Assembly: GCA_031258995.1 (NCBI GenBank)
Contig: JAIRMB010000057.1
Coordinates: 1 to 10,480, forward strand
Direction of reading: 5' to 3'
DNA length: 10,480 nucleotides
Source: Puniceicoccales bacterium
GTDB lineage: Bacteria > Verrucomicrobiota > Verrucomicrobiia > Opitutales > JAIRLM01
A program made the translations under genes and the position numbers. The notes beneath the pieces were generated by a model. That model was not told where the DNA came from, did not search any database, and worked only from the letters and a program-made list of their open reading frames with translations. Positions 5,510-10,480 of this stretch are shown here, piece after piece; within the stretch, counting starts at the first letter, position 1; every line of letters starts with the position of its first letter.

Positions 5510-7297
5510 ATGTGTGGACAGTTGCGCTGGAGAGACCTTCGAGTAAATGAGGATGAGACGGAGAAATTGCGACAATTTTTACGGGTGCCGCGCATTTCGG
5601 CGAAATTACTTGCGGCACGGGGGCATTCGGATCCCAGAACGGCGCGCTTTTTTCTAGAGCCTCACCTGCGAAATTTGGAAGATCCCTTCAACGTACTACT
5701 CTTGCGGGAAACTGCAGAACGGCTGGTGGAGGCGCTGGAACGGAAGGAAACCGTTGCCGTGATCGGCGATTACGATGTGGATGGAATCACCTCCACCGCC
5801 CTCATGGCTGGAGTTCTGCGCTATTTCGGAGCGGCCGTGCGCTATTACATTCCACGCCGCTTCGACGAGGGTTACGGCCTCTCGCAGAACGTGTTAGCCA
5901 GGGCCTTTGCCGATGGCCGGCCGGATTTGCTCATCGCATTGGATTGCGCCACCAACTCGCTTGAACAGCTGCAATGGATCCGGGACAGAGGCACAACGCC
6001 AATCGTTATCGACCATCACCGGGCTACGCGGCCGATCGATGGAAATCTATTACTGGTGAACCCGAACGGCCACGGCGGCGCCGACGGCGCTCGGCACGGT
6101 ATCTTTTGTACCGGCGGACTCGTTTTTAAGTGCATCTACGGCCTGCTAAAGTTGCTACGGAAAAAAAAGAATGATCTTGCATTTTCCTACGACCTGCAGG
6201 CCCAGTTGGATCTGGTTGCGCTGGCGACGGTGGCCGATGTGGTCCCCCTCACGGGGGAAAATCGCATCTTCGTCAAACACGGTCTCCGGGAGCTGGAGAA
6301 TCCTCGCCGGGTCGGCATGCGGGCCATCATCGCGCAAGGTCAGATGGAGTCGGGAAGTCCGCTCAGCGCAGCAGACCTATCCTACCGAATTTGCCCCCGC
6401 ATTAACGCCAGCGGGCGCATCGCCGATGCCACATTGCCCGTGGAAATGTTTCTCACGGAAAGTCGAGAGCGGGCGGAGGCCATCGCAGCACAGCTAACGG
6501 AAATGAATGCCGAACGGCAGCGGATCGAATCGGAAATTACGGAGGAAGCAAGCCGCATGGTGGAAGCCGACTACGCCGATCGCAATTCCATTGTACTTTT
6601 CAACGATAGGTGGCATACGGGCGTCATCGGCATCGTGGCAGGGAAATTGATGCAACGCTATCGAAAGCCCTGCGTGGTGCTAAGCAAAGAAGAGGGGCAA
6701 ATGGCGAAGGGTTCCGGCCGTTGCGTGTGCGGATTGAATTTGGTAGATCTACTTTCCAAGTGTTCCCAGCACCTGGGTTCTTGGGGTGGCCATCCCCTAG
6801 CCGCCGGCATCGGCATGCCGATTTCCAATGTGGACCGTTTTCGAGAAGCCTTTGAGGTGCATGTGAGTGAGGCGTTGAAGATTATCGACGTTGCCAACGA
6901 TCTGGAGATTGCCGAATGGCTAAATCCGGAAGATATCTCCCAGTCCCTTGTGCGCCAGCTACGAAGATTGGAACCGTTCGGCTATGGAAACCCACAGCCC
7001 ACATTCGGGGTCCAAAACGTGCGCTTTTTGATTCCGCCACGGATTTTTGGCAGCCGGAGCCAGCACTTTAATTTCACATTTCGAGGTCGCGACGGGCCCG
7101 TCTGGGGCGTCGCCTGGGGCCTGGCCAAAGATTTGCCGCTTCCGCAGCCCTGTGACATCGCTGTCCGGCTCAGCGTATCTTGCCGGGACGGCTGCCGTCG
7201 TGTGCGCGTGGAAATGGTGGATTTTCGCCCCCATCGGCCACCGGAAAATCGAAAGGGAGGGGAGCGGCCGATGGAGGTTTCGGTATGTTCGCTGTGA
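5510..7297 (+). CDS. recJ: Single-stranded-DNA-specific 5'-3' exonuclease RecJ
   Basis: RecJ degrades single-stranded DNA 5' to 3' in recombination repair and mismatch repair, using two metal ions. With ATG 5510 it has 595 residues (E. coli RecJ 577). The DHH domain shows DYDVDG at 87-92, Asp145 in IALDCATNS and DHH at 168-170. The DHHA1 domain shows TGVIGIVAGKL, GSGRCVCGLNLVDLL and GGHP at 426-429, and an OB-like C-terminal part follows (FTFRGRDGPVWGVAWG). The reading frame is open upstream to 5369, but residues before ATG 5510 do not look like RecJ, whereas QLRWRDLRVNEDETEKL does. No clear ribosome-binding site precedes 5510. ATG 5456, or GTG 5468 with AAGGG just ahead, are alternatives. 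The last 13 bases overlap the next gene. Confidence 0.94.
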   Translation: MCGQLRWRDLRVNEDETEKLRQFLRVPRISAKLLAARGHSDPRTARFFLEPHLRNLEDPFNVLLLRETAERLVEALERKETVAVIGDYDVDGITSTALMAGVLRYFGAAVRYYIPRRFDEGYGLSQNVLARAFADGRPDLLIALDCATNSLEQLQWIRDRGTTPIVIDHHRATRPIDGNLLLVNPNGHGGADGARHGIFCTGGLVFKCIYGLLKLLRKKKNDLAFSYDLQAQLDLVALATVADVVPLTGENRIFVKHGLRELENPRRVGMRAIIAQGQMESGSPLSAADLSYRICPRINASGRIADATLPVEMFLTESRERAEAIAAQLTEMNAERQRIESEITEEASRMVEADYADRNSIVLFNDRWHTGVIGIVAGKLMQRYRKPCVVLSKEEGQMAKGSGRCVCGLNLVDLLSKCSQHLGSWGGHPLAAGIGMPISNVDRFREAFEVHVSEALKIIDVANDLEIAEWLNPEDISQSLVRQLRRLEPFGYGNPQPTFGVQNVRFLIPPRIFGSRSQHFNFTFRGRDGPVWGVAWGLAKDLPLPQPCDIAVRLSVSCRDGCRRVRVEMVDFRPHRPPENRKGGERPMEVSVCSL

Positions 7298-7794
7298 ATT
7301 TACCGGCCCTTCCGGGGGCTACTCCTTTTTCTGAGCTTTGTTCCGAACGGGAGCGCTGGCGGCGGGAGGGCCGTAGAATCGTTTTGACGAACGGCTGTTT
7401 CGATCTGCTCCATTCGGGTCATATTTTCCTTTTGCAGCAAGCCGCCCGTTTCGGCGATCGGCTCGTTGTGGCGCTCAATTCGGACGACAGCGTCCGGACG
7501 CTGAAGGGACCCGGGCGGCCGATCCTTTCCCAAGAATTGCGGGCCTACGCCCTTCACTCCGTCCGCTGGGTGGATGGCCTTTTTATCTTTGATGGAACTC
7601 GAGCCGATAGGGAAATTCGCGCCTTTGCCCCGGACGTCTATGTGCGAGCCAGAGACCGGACTGTGAGCGACTTGGATTCCAAGGAACTGCGGGCCCTGCG
7701 GGCCGTCGGCGCCCGCATCGAGTTCGTATCTCTCCTTGCCGGCTTCAGTACCACCAGTTTACTGGAACGGATTCGCCAGCCGCAATCAATCTAA
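7285..7794 (+). CDS. rfaE2: D-glycero-beta-D-manno-heptose 1-phosphate adenylyltransferase-like protein (RfaE2/HldE C-domain)
   Basis: This 169-residue cytidylyltransferase-fold enzyme corresponds to the C-terminal domain of HldE. It would convert heptose 1-phosphate and ATP to ADP-heptose for the LPS inner core. LTNGCFDLLHSGH carries the HxGH nucleotide-binding motif at residues 43-46. LNSDDSVRTLKGPGRP and the closing GFSTTSLLERI match the family, although the usual VKGGDY is YVRARDRT here. It stands alone, without the kinase domain of E. coli HldE. The start at 7285 is well supported by GGAGG at 7273-7277, seven bases upstream, and it overlaps the recJ stop by 13 bases, so translation is probably coupled. 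A longer open frame back to 7180 is recJ shadow. Another sugar- or glycerol-phosphate nucleotidyltransferase is possible but less likely. Confidence 0.88.
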   Translation: MFAVNLPALPGATPFSELCSERERWRREGRRIVLTNGCFDLLHSGHIFLLQQAARFGDRLVVALNSDDSVRTLKGPGRPILSQELRAYALHSVRWVDGLFIFDGTRADREIRAFAPDVYVRARDRTVSDLDSKELRALRAVGARIEFVSLLAGFSTTSLLERIRQPQSI

Positions 7795-8501
7795 AGAGAA
7801 AAACCTTCCGGCGCAATAAGTAGCACGTATTCGCCTCGGGGCCGCTCTTGGGCCAAAGTCCCCGCCACCGTTGCCAGTGGGCCCACATGCCAACTTTCAT
7901 GCAATTTAGTGAGCTCCCGACCGACGGCGGCGGTACGGTCTGGCCCCAATTCCTCCTGCGTTTCGACGACGAAAGGGACAATGCGGTGGCAGGATTCGTA
8001 AAAAATTACCGTACCCGTGAAATTTTTCCATTCGCATAGCAATTTCCGTCGGGCCCGGGAACGGGAAGGCGGAAAGCCGAGAAAAAGGAACCGGTCCGAA
8101 GGCAGGCCGGACGCGGAAAGTGCAGTGGTGGAAGCTGATGGCCCAGGAACGGCGTAGACGGGCAGACCCCGGCGGCGGCACTCGCGGACGGCCCGAAAGC
8201 CGGGATCGCTAACGGCTGGCGTGCCGGCGTCGCAGGCGAGGGCAACGGCCAAGCCGGCGCCCACCCGATCCGCAAGGCCAATGGCCACAGAGCGCTCGTT
8301 CTCTTCCCGATAGGAGAGCATTTTCGCAGAAATGCCGAAATGGACCAGCAATTTCCCCGTTACTCTAGTGTCCTCACAGGCGAGCAAATCACAGCCGGCC
8401 AAAACGTCCCGAGCCCGCTGGGAGAGATCTCCCAAATTGCCGATGGGCGTAGCGACCACGTAGAGCCCCGGCGGAAACTTGCCGGAGCCATCGCCGCTCA
8501 C
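7791..8501 (-). CDS. rsmI: 16S rRNA (cytidine(1402)-2'-O)-methyltransferase
   Basis: RsmI uses SAM to methylate the ribose of C1402 in the decoding centre of 16S rRNA. It belongs to the tetrapyrrole-methylase fold. The motifs are all present: LYVVATPIGNLGDLSQRA near the N-terminus, CEDTRVTGKLL, SDPGFRAVRECRRRGLPVYAVPGPSA, GLPSDRFLFLGFPP, FYESCHRI, GRELTKLHE and the closing GEYVLLIA. I start it at GTG 8501 (236 residues), because that GTG overlaps the TGA of the upstream lipoprotein gene as GTGA and leaves a family-typical short lead before LYVVATP. GTG at 8540 in the same frame would add 13 residues with no family match. Its stop codon overlaps that of the convergent rfaE2 gene. Confidence 0.94.
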   Translation of the reverse strand: MSGDGSGKFPPGLYVVATPIGNLGDLSQRARDVLAGCDLLACEDTRVTGKLLVHFGISAKMLSYREENERSVAIGLADRVGAGLAVALACDAGTPAVSDPGFRAVRECRRRGLPVYAVPGPSASTTALSASGLPSDRFLFLGFPPSRSRARRKLLCEWKNFTGTVIFYESCHRIVPFVVETQEELGPDRTAAVGRELTKLHESWHVGPLATVAGTLAQERPRGEYVLLIAPEGFSL

Positions 8502-8662
8502 GGGCGCGCCTTGGCGGCCGTAAAGGAGGTCCCCTCCCACTTCCCCGGCCGTGCCCAGGGCAGCTGGCTGTCATCCGGGTTTTGCTCAGCACAGCCGGCG
8601 AGCAGGGCACCCCATAGGAGCAGACTGAGCAGGGAAAATTTTCGGAAAATGCGTCTCCTCAC
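8498..8662 (-). CDS. Small lipoprotein, 54 residues, coupled between pgi and rsmI
   Basis: This small gene reads GTG to TGA on the minus strand. Residues 2-8 are basic (RRRIFRK), residues 9-20 are hydrophobic (LLSLLLWGAL), and LAGC at 21-24 is a lipobox, so signal peptidase II should cleave before Cys24, leaving a 31-residue lipidated peptide beginning CAEQNPDD. Residue +2 is Ala, not Asp, which by the E. coli rule favours the outer membrane. The mature part is polar, Trp- and Pro-containing (LPWARPGKWEG). I know no function for it. The GTG overlaps the pgi stop as GTGA (8659-8662), and the TGA overlaps the rsmI GTG start as GTGA (8498-8501), so translation of all three is probably coupled. 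The double overlap plus the textbook signal is the case for it being real. Confidence 0.75.
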   Translation of the reverse strand: MRRRIFRKFSLLSLLLWGALLAGCAEQNPDDSQLPWARPGKWEGTSFTAAKARP

Positions 8663-10194
8663 AGACTTTCCCTAGACTGTGCCCGAAGAAATTCAAGCCA
8701 TTTGAAGACCATTTCCGTTTCTTCCGGTTGACCTACCGCCGCCGCGACGGCTTCCGCGTCTTTCCCCTCCGGTCCCTTCTCCGCTTCCGCGAGAAATTTT
8801 TTTACGTCTTCAAGCAGCTGTAAGGACCTGTCCGCCGCTCTTTTCCCGGCTTCCACTCCCGGCTGATCGTAGGCGTTCACATCGATAAATTCGCCATAAA
8901 ATCCCACCGACCGTTCGAACAGAGCCACCAGCAGTCCCAGCGCGTGGGCGTCCACCTGCCGCAACGTGATCGTGATCGACGGTCGGCCTTCCGCCCCAAG
9001 CGCTGCCCTCGTACCCAAAAAAAATCCTTCCAGGTACTCGCGGGCGTCCTTCAGGGCCGTCGCGGTGCATGACTCTTGACCCCTCAGCACCTCGACGAAG
9101 GTTACGAAAAAATTCTCCAGTCCATCTCGCAGCTGTTGCACATAGGAATGCTGATCCGTGGAGCCCCGGTTGCCGTAGACGGTGAGCCCTTGGTGAACCG
9201 TTTGCCCTTTTCGACTGAGTCGCTTACCGAGGGATTCCATCGCCAACTGTTGCAGGTAGGGGGACAGGCCCCGCAGCGCGTCGCAGTAGGGCAGGACCAC
9301 CATGTCGGCCGCCCCCCGCCCCTCCGTTGCGCCGTACCAGCCGCTGGCCAGTTCTAGGGCCGGATTATTTTTTAGTCCGCGTGTGAGCCGATCCATGGCC
9401 GCGGCGCCGGACAAAAATGCACCGATATCTGCGCCGCAGAGAGCAGCGGGCAGGAGGCCTACGGCGGAGCAAACGCTGGTGCGACCGCCGACCCAATCCC
9501 ACATAGGAAATCGGGCCAGCCAGGATTCCTCCTCCGCCCGCCGGTCCAGCGCGCTGCCGGCGCAGGTGACCGCGATGGCCCGCTCCGCGAGTGACAGATT
9601 TTTCGACCGCAGCAATTCCTCAAATGCGGCCAGCCCATTACGGGGCTCCGGCGTAGAACCGGATTTTGAAGTCACAGCCAGCAGCGTCCGGCCCAAGTTT
9701 TTTCCAATCGCCCGAAAGGTTCGTACGAAGCCGTCCGGATCCGTATTGTCCAGAAAATGCACCCGCATCCCATTTGGCGGAAGTGCGCTAAGGAGCAGCT
9801 GACTGCCCAGCGCGGATCCGCCGATGCCGATACAGAGCAGGTCCGTGAAGGGCCCGGCGGAGGTGGCAATGGCGCCGGAGCGGACGGCGGCGGCGAAGGA
9901 CTCAACCCTCTTTCGCGTTTCTATAATTTCTCGGCGAATATCCTCTTCGGGAGCAAGTTCGGGCGCGCGCAGCCAGTAGTGACCTACGCGTCGCCCTTCT
10001 GTACCATTGGCGATGGCCCCCCGCTCCAGTGCCTCCATGGCATTCAGCGCTGCTCGAATCCTATTCTGTGCTACTTTGTTGGTCTGATTGAGTTTACTTA
10101 AATCCAGACCGATTCCCAAATCTTCGAACCAAAGCCAATTTTTTTTAAAATGTTCCCAACCGCCCATGGCATAACCATAGCCCATCGCACCCAT
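8659..10194 (-). CDS. pgi: Glucose-6-phosphate isomerase
   Basis: PGI interconverts glucose 6-phosphate and fructose 6-phosphate in glycolysis and gluconeogenesis. The 511-residue protein has two SIS domains. I see GIGGSALG at 123-130, TSKSGSTPEP at 175-184, MWDWVGGRTS near 231-240 (signature 1, with Thr where Phe or Tyr is usual), GNRGSTDQHSYVQQLRDG at 341-358 and YDQPGVEAGK at 442-451 (signature 2). The GSTDQH form belongs to the subfamily I associate with cyanobacteria, Chlamydiae and Verrucomicrobia. The E. coli type has EPGTNGQH at this place. The start is uncertain: ATG 10194 is the longest, while ATG 10167 lies just before the first family-like residues (WEHFKKNWLWFEDLG) and directly after a possible -10 box. 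Neither has a clear ribosome-binding site. It heads the pgi-lipoprotein-rsmI operon. Confidence 0.96.
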   Translation of the reverse strand: MGAMGYGYAMGGWEHFKKNWLWFEDLGIGLDLSKLNQTNKVAQNRIRAALNAMEALERGAIANGTEGRRVGHYWLRAPELAPEEDIRREIIETRKRVESFAAAVRSGAIATSAGPFTDLLCIGIGGSALGSQLLLSALPPNGMRVHFLDNTDPDGFVRTFRAIGKNLGRTLLAVTSKSGSTPEPRNGLAAFEELLRSKNLSLAERAIAVTCAGSALDRRAEEESWLARFPMWDWVGGRTSVCSAVGLLPAALCGADIGAFLSGAAAMDRLTRGLKNNPALELASGWYGATEGRGAADMVVLPYCDALRGLSPYLQQLAMESLGKRLSRKGQTVHQGLTVYGNRGSTDQHSYVQQLRDGLENFFVTFVEVLRGQESCTATALKDAREYLEGFFLGTRAALGAEGRPSITITLRQVDAHALGLLVALFERSVGFYGEFIDVNAYDQPGVEAGKRAADRSLQLLEDVKKFLAEAEKGPEGKDAEAVAAAVGQPEETEMVFKWLEFLRAQSRESL

Positions 10195-10220
10195 AGGTCA
10201 ACGGGAGCTTTTGCTGTCAA
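10174..10220 (-). promoter_or_regulatory. Candidate promoter(s) for the pgi operon
   Basis: On the minus strand TTGACC (10196-10201), 16 bases, TATGGT (10174-10179) would start transcription at about 10167, exactly on the second in-frame ATG of pgi. A consensus TTGACA lies further upstream (10215-10220), but the -10 at 17 bases (CCTATG) is poor. If the first promoter is real, pgi begins at 10167 and is leaderless. Read-through from the beta-barrel gene upstream is the alternative source of message. Confidence 0.3.
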
Positions 10221-10251
10221 ACGCCGCAACGGACCAGTGCCAGCCGCGAGG

Positions 10252-10480
10252 TCAGAATTTGTATTTCACTCGCAGGGAGCCGCTTACGCTTTTCTGCCGG
10301 CCGGTGGAGCCGTGGAGGGAGAGGTCGATGACGGCGGCGGCGGTGGGCCGGTAGGAGAGGCCCAGCTCGCCGGCCGTGGAGCCGCCCTTCAACGAAGGTT
10401 GTGGGATTTCCAGTCCGCCCGCGCTGCCGCGGGCCGTGCCGGCGAATTCGCGCTCGTAAAATGCTCCGCACCAAGGAGCT
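10252..10480 (-). CDS. C-terminal end of an autotransporter-type outer-membrane beta-barrel, 5' part outside the window
   Basis: Only the last 75 residues are present. The frame is open from the window edge to TGA at 10252-10254. The segment has the alternating pattern of outer-membrane strands (FYEREFAG, GELGLSYRP, AAVIDLSLHGSTG) and ends SGSLRVKYKF with a terminal Phe, the signal read by the BAM insertion machinery. LKGGSTAGELGLSYRP and a closing G-x-V-SGSL-V-KY-F are what I expect from autotransporter beta-barrel C-termini in PF03797-like proteins. It would export its own N-terminal passenger domain to the surface, but that passenger is not visible here. pgi starts 57-84 bases downstream on the same strand, and I see no terminator in that gap. 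Confidence 0.75.
   Translation of the reverse strand, partial: APWCGAFYEREFAGTARGSAGGLEIPQPSLKGGSTAGELGLSYRPTAAAVIDLSLHGSTGRQKSVSGSLRVKYKF

Noticed and set aside
7180..7284. Upstream extension of the rfaE2 reading frame
   Set aside because: It lies inside the recJ coding sequence, and ATG 7285 has a good GGAGG ribosome-binding site.
8502..8540. GTG 8540 as the start of rsmI
   Set aside because: It would add 13 residues with no family match and ignore the GTGA coupling with the lipoprotein stop at 8498-8501.
9302..9802. 166-codon plus-strand ORF
   Set aside because: It is antisense to the conserved core of pgi. Composition is Ser/Arg/Pro-rich and there is no start signal.
10217..10474. 85-codon minus-strand ORF at the window end
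   Set aside because: It is an out-of-frame reading of the beta-barrel C-terminus. The neighbouring frame gives convincing membrane strands ending in Phe.

Overview
The window looks like a chromosomal stretch of a Gram-negative bacterium. An outer membrane is implied by three things: a lipoprotein, an ADP-heptose-type nucleotidyltransferase, and the C-terminal end of an outer-membrane beta-barrel that finishes in phenylalanine. The style of RecJ (IALDCATNS), the stand-alone heptose adenylyltransferase and the GSTDQH-type phosphoglucose isomerase suggest Verrucomicrobiota, perhaps Opitutae. That placement rests on recalled family flavour, not on a search. A class III ribonucleotide reductase activase suggests growth without oxygen.

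Layout. (1) 1-2754, plus strand: the 3' three quarters of pnp (PNPase, with an Arg/Gly-rich tail), then fabD nine to eighteen bases later. (2) 2755-2881: a short convergent gap with a G-quadruplex-type motif and a T6 run. (3) 2882-4452, minus strand: two unrecognised ORFs of visibly lower GC than their neighbours. The downstream ORF stays open 47 codons upstream of its first ATG and overlaps the upstream ORF in the -1 frame, so they look like one gene of about 520 residues broken by a frameshift. (4) 4453-4607: an AT-rich gap with a candidate promoter and an 18-base perfect palindrome. (5) 4608-5294, minus: radical-SAM NrdG-type activase, divergent from (6) 5510-7794, plus: recJ, overlapped by an rfaE2/hldE-C type nucleotidyltransferase. 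(7) 7791-10194, minus: a compact operon pgi - small lipoprotein - rsmI, whose two junctions are both 4-base GTGA stop/start overlaps. The lipoprotein (54 residues) is short and begins with GTG, so it is easily missed. (8) 10252-10480, minus: the 3' end of an autotransporter-type beta-barrel gene.

Most genes are housekeeping: RNA decay, fatty-acid initiation, DNA repair, rRNA methylation, glycolysis and LPS-core precursor synthesis. I see no defence system, CRISPR array, tRNA, rRNA, transposase or integrase. The most unusual material is the orphan low-GC locus at 2882-4452, the translationally coupled micro-lipoprotein at 8498-8662, and the RG-rich PNPase tail.
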